Source: Caulobacter endophyticus (GTDB taxonomy: Bacteria; Pseudomonadota; Alphaproteobacteria; Caulobacterales; Caulobacteraceae). Taken from it: a stretch of 64,000 nt of DNA. The position numbers and the translations under genes were made by a program. The stretch is taken from assembly GCF_003116815.1 (NCBI RefSeq), contig NZ_QDKQ01000058.1, positions 1 to 64,000 on the forward strand, in the 5' to 3' direction. Below are positions 49,386 to 58,470 of this stretch, piece after piece (within the stretch, counting starts at the first letter, position 1; every line of letters starts with the position of its first letter). The notes under the pieces are model-generated. The model was not told the origin of the DNA, did not search any database, and saw nothing but the letters and a program-made list of their open reading frames with translations.

Positions 49386-51332
49386 GTGCGGTTTGGTGAC
49401 TTGAAGATTCCCCAGAAGCTGATGGTCGTGTTCGGCGTGATGCTGACCGCGATTGTGGTCATGGGCGTTACGCTTTTCATCAACCAGCAGGCCTACAAGG
49501 GCTCGGTGCAGCGCACCGCCGTGGCGCACGCCAGCCTGCGCTCGGCCGACACCGCCGCCTTCCGCCTGACGCGTCAGGAGAACTCGCTGCGCGGCTTCCT
49601 GCTGTCTGGCGACGCCTACTACGTCGACCGCCTGGAAAACGCCCACAAGCCGAAGTTCCTGGCCGCCCTGGACGAGCTGCGCACCCTGGCCGGCAAGGAC
49701 GAGGCCGACCTGGCCCGCATCGCCGCCGTCGACGCCGCCTACGCCAACTACCGCGCCGTCGCCATCGAGCCGGCCGAGAAGCTGGGCGCCGATCCGGCGA
49801 CCCGCGTCCAGGCCATCGATCTCGTCAAGCACGACGGCGTCGCCGATAAGGCCGTCGAGCCGGTCGAGAACGCCATCGAGGCCATCACCAACGACGCCGA
49901 GGCCGTGGTCGCCGCCGAGACCGCCGCCCAGGCCGCCGCCTCGCTGCGCAGCACGCTGGTCCTGGCCATCGGCATCGGCGTGACCCTGGCCGTGGCCATC
50001 GCCGGCGGCCTGATGCTGACCGGCGGCATCGCCGCCCCGGTCGCCGCCATGACCACCGCCATGCGCCGCCTGGCCGCCGGCGACAACAGCGTCGCCGTCC
50101 CCGCCTCGGGCCGCAAGGACGAGATCGGCGAGATGGCCGGCGCCGTCGCCACCTTCAAGGACGCCGCCATCCACAAGCTGCGCCTGGAAGAGGAAGCCGC
50201 CGCCGCCGCCGCCCGCACCGAGCGCGAGCGCGTCGAGCGCGAAGCCGAAAAGGCCGCCGAGGCCGAGGTCGACCGCATCGCCATCACCGCCCTGGCCGAA
50301 GCGCTCGGTTCGCTGGCCGACGGCGACCTGACCTACCGCATCAACGCCCAGTTCGCTCCCAAGGCCCAGCAGTTGAAGAGCGACTTCAACGCCGCCGCCG
50401 GCCGCCTGCAGGACGCCCTGCGCGGCATCAACGGCGCCACCGGCGGCATCCGCGCCGGCTCCGAAGAGATCGCCCAGGCCTCCGATGACCTGTCGCGCCG
50501 CACCGAGCAACAGGCCGCCAGCCTGGAAGAAACCGCCGCCGCCCTCGACGAGATCACCGCCACCGTCCGCAAGACCGCCGCCGGCGCCAAGGAGGCCTCC
50601 AGCGTGGTCGCCGCCGCCCGCGCCGACGCCGAGCGCTCGGGCGCCATCGTCAGCCAGGCCGTCAGCGCCATGACCGAGATCGAGCAGTCCTCGGGCCAGA
50701 TCGGCAACATCATCGGCGTGATCGACGAGATCGCCTTCCAGACCAACCTTCTGGCCCTGAACGCGGGCGTCGAGGCCGCGCGGGCCGGCGACGCCGGCAA
50801 GGGCTTCGCGGTCGTCGCCCAGGAAGTGCGGGCCCTGGCCCAGCGCTCGGCCGAGGCCGCCAAGGAGATCAAGACCCTGATCTCGACCTCCAGCCAGCAG
50901 GTCGGCGCGGGCGTGGCCCTGGTCGGCCAGACCGGCGAGGCCCTGCAGCGCATCGTCGACCAGGTCGCCACCATCGACAGCCTGGTCACCGAGATTTCCG
51001 CCTCGGCCACCGAGCAGTCGACCGGCCTGCACCAGGTCAACACCGCCGTGAACCAGATGGACCAGGTCGTTCAGCAGAACGCCGCCATGGTCGAGGAGGC
51101 CACGGCCGCCACCCATTCGCTGAAGGGCGAGACCGGCGAGCTGGCCGCCCTTGTCGGCCGCTTCAAGGTCGGCGCCGAGAGCGCCGCCCGCGCCACGGCT
51201 CCCGTCGCCGCGCCGCGCGCCAACCCGGTGCACGCCGCCCAGGCCCGGGCCCAGACCTTCGTCCGCCCTGGCCGTCCTGGCGGCGCGGCGACCGCCGCCG
51301 CGACCAAGGTCGACGAGTGGGAAGAGTTCTGA
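49386..51332 (+). CDS. Methyl-accepting chemotaxis protein with CHASE3-like sensor
   Basis: A 648-residue transmembrane receptor starting at GTG 49386, with GGAGG eight bases upstream. TM1 is near residues 10-30. The periplasmic part resembles CHASE3 ([23 protein letters not shown], shown in part), with four helices. TM2 is near 185-215, followed by HAMP ([18 protein letters not shown]), a second HAMP-like segment ([14 protein letters not shown]) and the MCP hairpin. It ends KVDEWEEF, again like a CheR/CheB tether. The upstream gap 49181-49385 holds no further gene. Its signalling module shares long near-identical DNA with the receptor at 13246. Confidence 0.93.
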   Translation: MRFGDLKIPQKLMVVFGVMLTAIVVMGVTLFINQQAYKGSVQRTAVAHASLRSADTAAFRLTRQENSLRGFLLSGDAYYVDRLENAHKPKFLAALDELRTLAGKDEADLARIAAVDAAYANYRAVAIEPAEKLGADPATRVQAIDLVKHDGVADKAVEPVENAIEAITNDAEAVVAAETAAQAAASLRSTLVLAIGIGVTLAVAIAGGLMLTGGIAAPVAAMTTAMRRLAAGDNSVAVPASGRKDEIGEMAGAVATFKDAAIHKLRLEEEAAAAAARTERERVEREAEKAAEAEVDRIAITALAEALGSLADGDLTYRINAQFAPKAQQLKSDFNAAAGRLQDALRGINGATGGIRAGSEEIAQASDDLSRRTEQQAASLEETAAALDEITATVRKTAAGAKEASSVVAAARADAERSGAIVSQAVSAMTEIEQSSGQIGNIIGVIDEIAFQTNLLALNAGVEAARAGDAGKGFAVVAQEVRALAQRSAEAAKEIKTLISTSSQQVGAGVALVGQTGEALQRIVDQVATIDSLVTEISASATEQSTGLHQVNTAVNQMDQVVQQNAAMVEEATAATHSLKGETGELAALVGRFKVGAESAARATAPVAAPRANPVHAAQARAQTFVRPGRPGGAATAAATKVDEWEEF

Positions 51333-51357
51333 GCCGGACGGTTCAGCTGAAAACAGG

Positions 51358-51392
51358 AAGGGGCGGCTCGCGAGGGCCGCCCCCTTTTTTTC
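51358..51392 (+). terminator. Rho-independent terminator of chemoreceptor gene
   Basis: GGGGCGGC (51360-51367) pairs with GCCGCCCC (51376-51383) and is followed by eight T (51385-51392). It lies 27 bases after the receptor stop. Confidence 0.92.
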
Positions 51393-51406
51393 CCGGCAGC
51401 CCCGAA

Positions 51407-51652
51407 GTGATCGACCTGCTGCTGAAGAACGGCGCCGATCCGAACGTGCGCGACAAGGCCGGCGCCACGCCGCTGATCTGCGCTACCGAGGAGGCGGCGG
51501 CGCTGGCCTTGATCAAGGGCGGCGCTGCGATCGACGCGCCATCCGCGACGTGCGTCTTCGGCGCGCCCGCCACCATCGACGACCTCGCCGCCGCCAGCCA
51601 TTGGACGCAGGTGCAGGCGCTGCTGGCCCAGCGGCGGGGACGCACCGGCTAG
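51407..51652 (+). pseudogene. Truncated ankyrin-repeat protein remnant
   Basis: The frame from about 51398 to 51652 reads as ankyrin repeat: EVIDLLLKNGADPNVRDKAGATPL, cited in part, then a second degraded unit (ALALIKGGAAIDAP) and a C-terminal segment. It begins just past the terminator of the receptor gene with no ATG and no ribosome site; GTG 51407 is the first possible start and lies inside a repeat helix. It is best read as the 3' end of a lost ankyrin gene. Its stop overlaps the convergent LytTR gene stop by three bases. Confidence 0.6.
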
Positions 51653-52464
51653 AACCAGCCCGCTTCGCGCAGGGCCTTGGCGTAGGCCCGGCTGACCGGG
51701 GCCTCGGCGCCGCTGGCCAGGGTCAGGACGGCGCGGCCGTCGCCGCGCCTGGCCTCGACCACCGCCTCGCGCGCCACCCACCACGAGCGGTGGGTCTGGG
51801 CGCCTTCAATGCCTTCCAGCTCGGCGAGCGCGTCGGACAGGCGCATCAGGATCAGGTCCTCGCCCCGGGAGGTGTGAAGGCGCAGATAGTGGTCCTGCGC
51901 CTCGACGGCGTAGAGCCTCGCGCCGCGCAGCCTGGGCGGCAGGCGGTCGAGAAAGCGCGGCGCCGCCGCCTCGGGGGCGGCCGCGTGGGTCTCGATCGGC
52001 TTGCGGGCGACCAGGAAGTTCAGCGCCGTGATGGCCGCGGTGATCACCAGCACCGGCAGCAGGAAGTTGGGCAGCATCGCCGGTTGCGGACGCTGGCCGA
52101 ACATCAGGCTCGACACCGCCCAGACGTAGAGCGTGCCGGGCAAGGCCACGCCCAGGGTGATGACCGCGCCGCCGATGAAGGGCCTCCGCTCGGTCAGGCC
52201 GCTGTTCTGCACGATCCCGCTGACGACCGACCCGGCCGCCGCACCCGACCAGCACAGCACCAGCCAGTAGACGATCCGGATCCACAGCGGCGCGGCGCCT
52301 GAGCCGAACGCGCCGACGAAGGCCAGGAACAGGCCCGCGACGCCCGCCACGACGACGCCGCGTCCATGCCGCGCAGCGAAGGCCGCCATTGGCGAAGCGT
52401 GAACGGCGGACGGCGGCGATTGGCGAAGCGGAGCCGGCTGCTCACGTAACGGCGATTGAGACAC
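51649..52464 (-). CDS. Membrane-bound LytTR-type transcription regulator
   Basis: A 271-residue protein. The first 160 residues hold four membrane segments (for example VVVAGVAGLFLAFVGAFG and LPNFLLPVLVITAAITALNF). The C-terminal 100 residues are a LytTR DNA-binding domain: RLYAVEAQDHYLRLHTSRGEDL, shown in part, ILMRLSDALAEL and HRSWWVAREAV. It should therefore bind DNA from the membrane without a separate kinase. The start is GTG 52464 with AGGAG upstream, and ATG 52389 is an alternative. It is divergent from the DUF2306 gene with only 63 bases between. Confidence 0.88.
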   Translation of the reverse strand: MSQSPLREQPAPLRQSPPSAVHASPMAAFAARHGRGVVVAGVAGLFLAFVGAFGSGAAPLWIRIVYWLVLCWSGAAAGSVVSGIVQNSGLTERRPFIGGAVITLGVALPGTLYVWAVSSLMFGQRPQPAMLPNFLLPVLVITAAITALNFLVARKPIETHAAAPEAAAPRFLDRLPPRLRGARLYAVEAQDHYLRLHTSRGEDLILMRLSDALAELEGIEGAQTHRSWWVAREAVVEARRGDGRAVLTLASGAEAPVSRAYAKALREAGWF

Positions 52465-52527
52465 GGGCCCGGCGGCTCCTATCGATCCAGCAACGGCGAC
52501 GCACCGCGCCGCCGCATGGAGATCAAG

Positions 52528-53052
52528 ATGGCCCAGACCAGCCTGTCAATGCACGACGCCGCCGCCCGCCGCTTCCGGCTCAAGGGCCTGGCCGGCGTGC
52601 TCGTCGCCACCGCACTCGCCGCCGCGCCGGTGGTGATGGCGCGCAATGGCGTCCACCTGCCGGACCTGTCGCTGATCGCGGCCGCGCCGGCCAAGATCCA
52701 GATCCACATCGCCGCCGCCCTTGCGGCGTTGGCGATCGGCACGGTGCTGATGGTCGGGGTCAAGGGCACGCGGATGCATCGCGCCCTCGGCTGGACCTGG
52801 GTCGTCGCCATGGCGGCCACGGCGGTCAGCTCGCTGTTCATCCGCGAGATGAACCACGGCGCCATGAGCTGGATCCACCTGCTGTCGGGCTGGACCATCG
52901 TGGCCCTGCCGATGGCCGTCTACGCCGCCCGCCGCCACAACGTCCACATGCACCGGCGCTTCATGACCGGCCTGTTCGTTGGCGGCCTGCTGATCGCCGG
53001 CGCCTTCACCTTCCTGCCCGGCCGACTGCTGTGGCGCGTTTTCTTCGGTTGA
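52528..53052 (+). CDS. DUF2306 family membrane protein
   Basis: A 174-residue membrane protein with four hydrophobic segments. The DUF2306 signature is MHRALGWTWVVAMAATAVSSLFIRE with WIHLLSGWTIVALP and MHRRFMTGLFVGGLLIAGAFTFLPGR, both cited in part. The function is unknown; conserved histidines near membrane edges would suit heme or metal binding. ATG 52528 has GGAGATCAAG before it; ATG 52516 is an alternative. It is divergent from the LytTR gene, which may control it. Confidence 0.82.
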   Translation: MAQTSLSMHDAAARRFRLKGLAGVLVATALAAAPVVMARNGVHLPDLSLIAAAPAKIQIHIAAALAALAIGTVLMVGVKGTRMHRALGWTWVVAMAATAVSSLFIREMNHGAMSWIHLLSGWTIVALPMAVYAARRHNVHMHRRFMTGLFVGGLLIAGAFTFLPGRLLWRVFFG

Positions 53053-53105
53053 GCGCGTTTGCATTTCGCGGTCTCTGTTTCGCCCGCGCCTTCAAGGACC
53101 CTTCC

Positions 53106-53582
53106 ATGCGTCTTCTTCCCCTGCTGGCCTGCGCCGCCCTTCTCTCCGCCCCGGTCGCCGGCCTGTGCCAGGACATCCCCGTCGACGAGGCGCCCGCGAC
53201 CGCAGCGGCCACGTCCCCATCCGACGCCAGCCTGACCCTGACCTTCCCCGCGCTGAAGGCCCGCACCGGAGCGCTTCACGTGGCCGTCTACGACAGCGCC
53301 CAGGCCTGGAAAGACGGCGGCAAGGCCGTCGCCTCGCTGGACGTCCCCGCCGCCGAAGCCGAGCCCACGGTGCGTCTGGACCTGCCGGCCGGGACCTACG
53401 CCGTGCGCGTCTTCCATGACGTCGACGGCGACGGGCGCCTGGGAACCAACGCCTTCGGCATTCCCTCCGAGCCCTACGGCTTCTCCAACGACGCCAAGGC
53501 CAGCATGGGACCGCCATCCTTCGAGGCCGCCGCCTTCACGCTCGCGCCGGGCGAGAACGCCCAGGCGGTGACCCTGCGCTGA
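53106..53582 (+). CDS. Secreted DUF2141 protein
   Basis: A 158-residue periplasmic or outer-surface protein. The signal peptide is MRLLPLLACAALLSAPVAGLC with a short acidic linker after it. The DUF2141 domain follows: GALHVAVYDSAQAWKDG, GTYAVRVFHDVDGDGRLGTN, cited in part, and GIPSEPYGFSNDAKASMGPP. The DVDGDGRLGTN loop looks like a calcium-binding site. AAGGA lies before ATG 53106. It is 53 bases after the DUF2306 gene and probably in the same transcript. Confidence 0.87.
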   Translation: MRLLPLLACAALLSAPVAGLCQDIPVDEAPATAAATSPSDASLTLTFPALKARTGALHVAVYDSAQAWKDGGKAVASLDVPAAEAEPTVRLDLPAGTYAVRVFHDVDGDGRLGTNAFGIPSEPYGFSNDAKASMGPPSFEAAAFTLAPGENAQAVTLR

Positions 53583-53724
53583 CGCTGGCCGCCTGGCGGG
53601 CGAACACCGCCTTGCCGCTGGGATTCCACGGGATTTTCACGGCCTGACGCTACGTCGTCGGAACGGCCGCGCTCTTGCCACGGCGCCGGAAGCGGGCCTA
53701 TCCGAGGAACAACGCTGTTCACGG

Positions 53725-54438
53725 ATGGGTCTCTTCCACATGACCGCCACCAAGACCCGCGCCCGTTCCGGCGGGCGGGGCCGTCCTTCCAAGGCCACGG
53801 GCCTCGACTTGAAGGAGACCATCCTCGACTCCGCCGAGGGCCTGTTCGCGCGCCACGGCTTCCATGGCGTGACCACCCGCCAGGTGGCCGCCGAGGCCGG
53901 CGTCGACACCGCCCTGATCCACTATTATTTCGGCGCCAAGCGCGAGCTGTTCGACGCGGTGTTCCTGCGCCGGGCCGACATCCTCAACCAGGCCCGCAGC
54001 GTCTCGATGAACGCCTATGTCGAGACCTTCGGCGAGCGGATGACGGTCGAGGGCGTGATCACGGCCTTCATCGATCCCCTGCTGCGCATCTCGCAGGAGG
54101 GCGGCGGCGGCTGGAAGAGCTATTTCGCCCTGGTCGCCCAGGTGAACAACACCCCGGCCTGGGGCGGCGAGACCATGGCCCGGTTCTTCGATCCGGTCGT
54201 CCACCAGCTGGTCGACACGCTGAAGATCGTCCGTCCCGACGCGGAATATCGCGACCTCTACTGGTGCTACCAGTTCCTGACCGGCTCGATGATGCTGGCC
54301 CTGTCGGAGACGGGGCGGATCGACTCCCTGTCGGAAGGCGTGTGCCATTCCAGCGACCTGGAGGCCGTGCGCGCGCGCCTGTTCGCCTATTGCGCGGCGG
54401 GCTTCGAGGCCGTGGTCGCCAAGCGCGGCAAGGCTTGA
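53725..54438 (+). CDS. TetR family transcriptional regulator
   Basis: A 237-residue TetR regulator. The helix-turn-helix reads GVTTRQVAAEAGVDTALIHYYFGAKRELFDAVF, cited in part, near residues 45-80. The ligand domain is helical (ITAFIDPLLRISQEGGGGW) with no recognisable ligand signature. ATG 53740 is an alternative start. It lies upstream of a TonB receptor gene on the same strand, and the gap holds a palindrome that may be its operator. It is likely a local repressor of the receptor and transporter. Confidence 0.9.
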   Translation: MGLFHMTATKTRARSGGRGRPSKATGLDLKETILDSAEGLFARHGFHGVTTRQVAAEAGVDTALIHYYFGAKRELFDAVFLRRADILNQARSVSMNAYVETFGERMTVEGVITAFIDPLLRISQEGGGGWKSYFALVAQVNNTPAWGGETMARFFDPVVHQLVDTLKIVRPDAEYRDLYWCYQFLTGSMMLALSETGRIDSLSEGVCHSSDLEAVRARLFAYCAAGFEAVVAKRGKA

Positions 54439-54453
54439 TCCGCACACCGATCA

Positions 54454-54480
54454 CACTTTTCACCACCTGGTGAAAAAGTG
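54454..54480. promoter_or_regulatory. Palindromic operator-like site between tetR and TonB receptor genes
   Basis: CACTTTTCACC (54454-54464) and GGTGAAAAAGTG (54469-54480) form an inverted repeat with a 4-base centre, ACCT. The AT-rich flanks and position 145 bases before the receptor start suit a TetR operator. A second smaller palindrome, AACCTAGGTGA (near 54496-54506), shares the CC(T/A)GG core. It could instead be a weak terminator of tetR. Confidence 0.5.
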
Positions 54481-54624
54481 CTGGCGCAATTCCTCAACCT
54501 AGGTGACAGTGAAGTCGAATTCCTGCGGCGGTGAAATCGTGCGGGAAAGCGCTGGAAACGAGGCCGCTGAAGATGGCCCGGCCGGCGTGAGGGACGAAAC
54601 GCATCTAGGTAAGAGGGGCTGTCC

Positions 54625-56865
54625 ATGAAAACGATGTGGAAGGCTGCGCTGCTGGCTGGCGCGGCGTGGGGCGCCGCGAGCAATCTCGCGGTTGCGCAGG
54701 AACAGGCGGCCACGGCCGGCGAAACGGGCGTCGGCGTCGAGGAAGTCGTCGTCACCGCCCGGCGGCGCGAAGAAACCCTGAAGGACGTGCCGGTGGCCGT
54801 CTCGGCCTATGGCGCGGCCGCGCTGGAGCGCATGGGCGCCTCGGACATCACCAGCCTGCAGCAGTCGACCCCCAACCTGACCTTGCAGGTGGCGCGCGGC
54901 TCCAATTCGACCCTGATCTCGTTCATCCGCGGCGTCGGCCAGCAGGACCCGCTGTGGGGCTTCGAGCCGGGCGTGGGCCTCTATGTCGACGACGTCTACA
55001 TCGCCCGTCCGCAGGGCGCGGTCCTCGACGTGTTCGACATCGAGCGCATCGAGGTGCTGCGCGGCCCGCAAGGCACGCTTTACGGCCGCAACACCATCGG
55101 CGGCGCGGTGAAGTACGTGACCCGCAAGATCGGTCCCGAACCGGAAGTGCGCCTGAAGGCCACGGTCGGCAACTATGACGAGCGCGACTTCCTGATCTCG
55201 GCCAAGGCCCCGATCAACGACAAGCTGGCCGTCAGCTTCGCCGCCGCCAAGTTCAATCACGACGGCTACGGCAAGAACCTCAACACCGGCGCCGAGCACT
55301 ACGACAAGGACGTCGCCACCGGCCGCGTCAGCGTCGAATACACGCCCACCGAGTCGCTTTTCTTCCGGCTGTCGGCCGACACCACCCTCGACAAGTCCAA
55401 CCCGCGCCACGGCCACCGCGAGGTGCAGGCGCTCAACATCCTGGGCCAGCCGATCCCCGGCGGCGAGGTGCTGCCCGACGTCTACGACACCCGCGCCGGC
55501 TCGGGCGACAGCAACCGCGTCAAGAACAGCGGCGTGTCGCTGCTGGGCCAGTGGGCGATCAACGACCTGATCACCGTCAAGTCGATCACCGCGTACCGCT
55601 CGGGCGAGACCGAGGGCACGATCGACTTCGACGAGTTGCCCGGCGCCTATCTCGACATTCCGGGCCGCTACAACGACCACCAGTTCAGCCAGGAATTCCA
55701 GGCGCTGTTCACCGGCGACCGCTGGCAGGGCGTGGCCGGCGTCTACTACATGAACGCCACCGCCGCCGGCGCCTTCGACACCGTGGTCAGCCAGATCGCC
55801 ACCACCATCGCCACCGCCGGCAATGTCGACACCGAAAGCTATTCGGCCTTCGCCGACGTCAGCTACGACCTGACCGAGCGCCTGTCGATCTCGGTCGGCG
55901 GCCGCATGACCCGCGACGAGAAGTACGGCCGCGTCTATCGCCAGAACTTCACCGGCATCCGCAGCCCGCTGTTCGGCAACAACGCCGCCGTGCCCGGCCT
56001 GCTGCGCTCGAGCTTCACCAACAAGAAGACCTTCTCGAAGTTCACCCCGCGCCTCAGCGCCAAGTACGAGATCAGCGACGACCTCAACGCCTATGTCTCC
56101 TACAGCCAGGGCTTCAAGTCGGGCGGCTTCGACATGCGCTCCGACCAGATCCTGACGCCCAACTCGGCCGAAGGCTACGAGCCCGAGACCGTCGACTCCT
56201 TCGAAGGCGGCCTGAAGGGCTACTTCTTCGACCGCCGCCTGAGCCTGAACACCGCGGTGTTCTACTCCAAGTACAAGGACATGCAGGTCACCCAGCAGAC
56301 CCCGGTCGGCGCCTCGATCGCCAGCCAGGTGCTGAACGTCGGCCGCGCCCACATGTCGGGCTTCGAGGTCGAGGGGATCGCCAGGCTGGCCAGCTGGGTC
56401 AGCGCCAACGTCTCGCTGGGCTACATCAAGGCCGAGTTCGACGAGTACCGGGCGCTGGACCTGACCGCGACGCCGCCGGTGGTGCGCGACTTCTCAGACT
56501 CGCGGGTGTTCCAGAACACCCCGAAGTGGACGGGCAATTTCGGCCTGAACTTCAGCCACGACCTGGGCGACAACGGCTCGATCACCTTCACCCCGACGGC
56601 CTCGTACCGCTCGTCCTACCACATGTTCGAGATCCCCTCGGCGCTCGATCAGGGGGCCTACTGGCTCTATGACGCCAGCCTGATCTGGACCTCGGCCCAA
56701 GGGCGCTACAAGGCCGCCCTGACCGGCAAGAACCTGGGCGACGAGCGCTATCGCATCGGCGGCTACAACTTCCCGCAGTCGGCGGCCGTGTTCTACGGCA
56801 ACTCCGTCAGCGCCTTCTACGGCCCGCCGCGCACGGTGACGGCGTCGTTCGAAGTGAAGTTCTAG
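54625..56865 (+). CDS. TonB-dependent outer-membrane receptor
   Basis: A 746-residue receptor. The signal peptide is MKTMWKAALLAGAAWGAAS...AVAQ, followed by the TonB box EEVVVTARRREETLKDVPVAV. The plug domain has TTP-type features (DITSLQQSTPNLTLQ, RGVGQQDPLWGFEPGVGLYVDDVYI, cited in part, ERIEVLRGPQGTLYGRNTIGGAVKYVT, cited in part). A 22-strand barrel ends in a terminal aromatic (VTASFEVKF). It takes up an unknown substrate with energy from TonB. It is flanked by a TetR regulator and a spinster-like MFS permease, which may complete import. A terminator follows. Confidence 0.93.
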   Translation: MKTMWKAALLAGAAWGAASNLAVAQEQAATAGETGVGVEEVVVTARRREETLKDVPVAVSAYGAAALERMGASDITSLQQSTPNLTLQVARGSNSTLISFIRGVGQQDPLWGFEPGVGLYVDDVYIARPQGAVLDVFDIERIEVLRGPQGTLYGRNTIGGAVKYVTRKIGPEPEVRLKATVGNYDERDFLISAKAPINDKLAVSFAAAKFNHDGYGKNLNTGAEHYDKDVATGRVSVEYTPTESLFFRLSADTTLDKSNPRHGHREVQALNILGQPIPGGEVLPDVYDTRAGSGDSNRVKNSGVSLLGQWAINDLITVKSITAYRSGETEGTIDFDELPGAYLDIPGRYNDHQFSQEFQALFTGDRWQGVAGVYYMNATAAGAFDTVVSQIATTIATAGNVDTESYSAFADVSYDLTERLSISVGGRMTRDEKYGRVYRQNFTGIRSPLFGNNAAVPGLLRSSFTNKKTFSKFTPRLSAKYEISDDLNAYVSYSQGFKSGGFDMRSDQILTPNSAEGYEPETVDSFEGGLKGYFFDRRLSLNTAVFYSKYKDMQVTQQTPVGASIASQVLNVGRAHMSGFEVEGIARLASWVSANVSLGYIKAEFDEYRALDLTATPPVVRDFSDSRVFQNTPKWTGNFGLNFSHDLGDNGSITFTPTASYRSSYHMFEIPSALDQGAYWLYDASLIWTSAQGRYKAALTGKNLGDERYRIGGYNFPQSAAVFYGNSVSAFYGPPRTVTASFEVKF

Positions 56866-56876
56866 GCGAACGCCTC

Positions 56877-56915
56877 GGGCGACGGCTTGCTGCAACAGGC
56901 CGTCGCCCTTTTCTT
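56877..56915 (+). terminator. Rho-independent terminator of TonB receptor gene
   Basis: GGGCGACGGC (56877-56886) pairs with GCCGTCGCCC (56899-56908), loop TTGCTGCAACAG, and CTTTTCTT follows. It is 12 bases after the receptor stop, so the MFS gene downstream needs read-through or its own promoter. Confidence 0.88.
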
Positions 56916-56947
56916 ATCGTAGCGTTTGATTCTGTTTGGGGTGGGCG

Positions 56948-58276
56948 ATGGACGACGGTCGAAACCAGGGAGAGGCCGCGCCGGCCCCGAGCTACCGCTA
57001 CGTGGTGCTCGCGACGCTGATCCTCGTCTACACCCTCAACTTCCTCGACCGGCAGATCCTCGGGATCCTGGCCAAGCCGATCAAGGACGAGTTCAACCTC
57101 ACCGACGGCCAGTTCGGCCTGATGGGGGGCCTGGCCTTCGCCCTGCTCTACACCACCCTGGCCATCCCGATCGCCTGGCTGGCCGACCGCTTCAGCCGCG
57201 TGTGGATCATGACCGCGGCCCTGACCGTCTGGAGCGGCTTCACCGCCCTGTGCGGCTTCGCCGGCGGGTTCTGGCAGCTGTTCTTCTCGCGCATGGGCGT
57301 GGGCGTCGGCGAGGCCGGCGGCGTGGCCCCGGCCTATTCGCTGATCGCCGACTACTTCCCCAAGAGCCAGCGGGCCCGGGCGCTCGCCGCCTACGCCTTC
57401 GGCATCCCGCTGGGCTCGGGCCTGGGCACGCTGGTCGGCGGCCTCCTGGCGGCGACCTACGGCTGGCGCACGGCCTTCATCGTGGTGGGCTTGCTGGGCG
57501 TGGTCCTGGCCCCGATCTTCCGCGCCATCGTCAAGGACCCGCCGCGCGGCGGCGCCGACCGCATCGAGAGCGCGGCTCCCACGCAGCCGGCCGCGCCGCC
57601 CCCGCCGTTCGGCGACGCGGTGCGCCTGCTGGCGGCCAAGCCGTCGTTCTGGCTGCTGTCGTTCGGCGCGGCCGCCTCGTCGGTGTGCGGCTATGGCGTG
57701 GCCGCCTGGCTGCCCAGCTTCTTCATGCGCAGCCTGGGCCTGACCCTGTCGCAGACCGCGTGGTATTATTCGGGCATCGCCCTGTTCGGCGGCCTGCTGG
57801 GCATCTGGCTGGGCGGCGTCGTGGCCGACAAGCTGGGCGCCAGGTCCAAGTCGGGCTACCCGATCACCCCGGCCATCGCCTTCCTGATCTCGGTGCCCTG
57901 CTTCCTCCTGGCCATGAACAGCGGCGCGCTGTTCGGGGGCCTTGGCCGCACCGGCGCGATGACGGCGGCCTTCCTGATCTTCCTGATCCCCACCGGCCTG
58001 AACCTGGCGTGGCTAGGCCCCATCACCGCCGCCGTCCAGCACCTGGCCCCGGCCCCGATGCGCACCACCGCCTCGGCCCTGTTCCTGCTGATCAACAACC
58101 TGCTCGGCATCGCCGTCGGCATCTACTATTTCGGCCTGGTCTCCGACCTCCTGAAGCCGGTGTTCGGCGCGGAGTCGCTGCGCTGGTCGATCTATACCGG
58201 CATGGGCTTCTACCTCGTGGCCGCCGGCCTGTTCTTCCTGGCGAGCAAGCGGCTGGAGAAGGACTGGGTGGACTAG
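56948..58276 (+). CDS. MFS transporter, spinster-like
   Basis: A 442-residue MFS permease with 12 membrane segments. The first segment LILVYTLNFLDRQILGILAKPIK and motif A region WLADRFSRVWIM, with GVGVGEAGGVAPAYSLIADYFP, cited in part, are typical of spinster-type proteins (sphingolipid or organic-acid transport in eukaryotes, unknown in bacteria). ATG 56948 is chosen; TTG 56936 is in frame. It follows the TonB receptor on the same strand beyond a terminator, so import of the same substrate across the inner membrane is plausible. Confidence 0.9.
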   Translation: MDDGRNQGEAAPAPSYRYVVLATLILVYTLNFLDRQILGILAKPIKDEFNLTDGQFGLMGGLAFALLYTTLAIPIAWLADRFSRVWIMTAALTVWSGFTALCGFAGGFWQLFFSRMGVGVGEAGGVAPAYSLIADYFPKSQRARALAAYAFGIPLGSGLGTLVGGLLAATYGWRTAFIVVGLLGVVLAPIFRAIVKDPPRGGADRIESAAPTQPAAPPPPFGDAVRLLAAKPSFWLLSFGAAASSVCGYGVAAWLPSFFMRSLGLTLSQTAWYYSGIALFGGLLGIWLGGVVADKLGARSKSGYPITPAIAFLISVPCFLLAMNSGALFGGLGRTGAMTAAFLIFLIPTGLNLAWLGPITAAVQHLAPAPMRTTASALFLLINNLLGIAVGIYYFGLVSDLLKPVFGAESLRWSIYTGMGFYLVAAGLFFLASKRLEKDWVD

Positions 58277-58407
58277 TTCCACCGCCCCACCTTTGCAAAG
58301 CATGGGTTACGGACAAGCCGTGCGCCCGGAACGACGGGATATGGAGGGCGATCCCCCGCCAAAAAGTCGCAGTCGCTTCAAGGCCGTTCAAGCGCCACCG
58401 TTCGGAC

Positions 58408-58422
58408 ATGATCCAGGATCAT
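58408..58422. promoter_or_regulatory. Perfect palindrome before polysaccharide enzyme gene
   Basis: ATGATCC-A-GGATCAT is a perfect 7-1-7 palindrome, 48 bases before the start codon at 58471. The gap 58277-58470 has no other gene. Its place and symmetry suit an operator for a dimeric regulator. Confidence 0.45.
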
Positions 58423-58470
58423 TGCGCCGCCGAAACCGTGTTATCAGCGGTATGAACGGGGCACGGCGCG

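Noticed and set aside
49178..58455. Shared 13-mer GTTATCAGCGGTA after polA (near 49180) and before the polysaccharide gene (near 58441)
   Set aside because: A repeated 13-mer is expected by chance many times in 64 kb, and the two contexts are unrelated.
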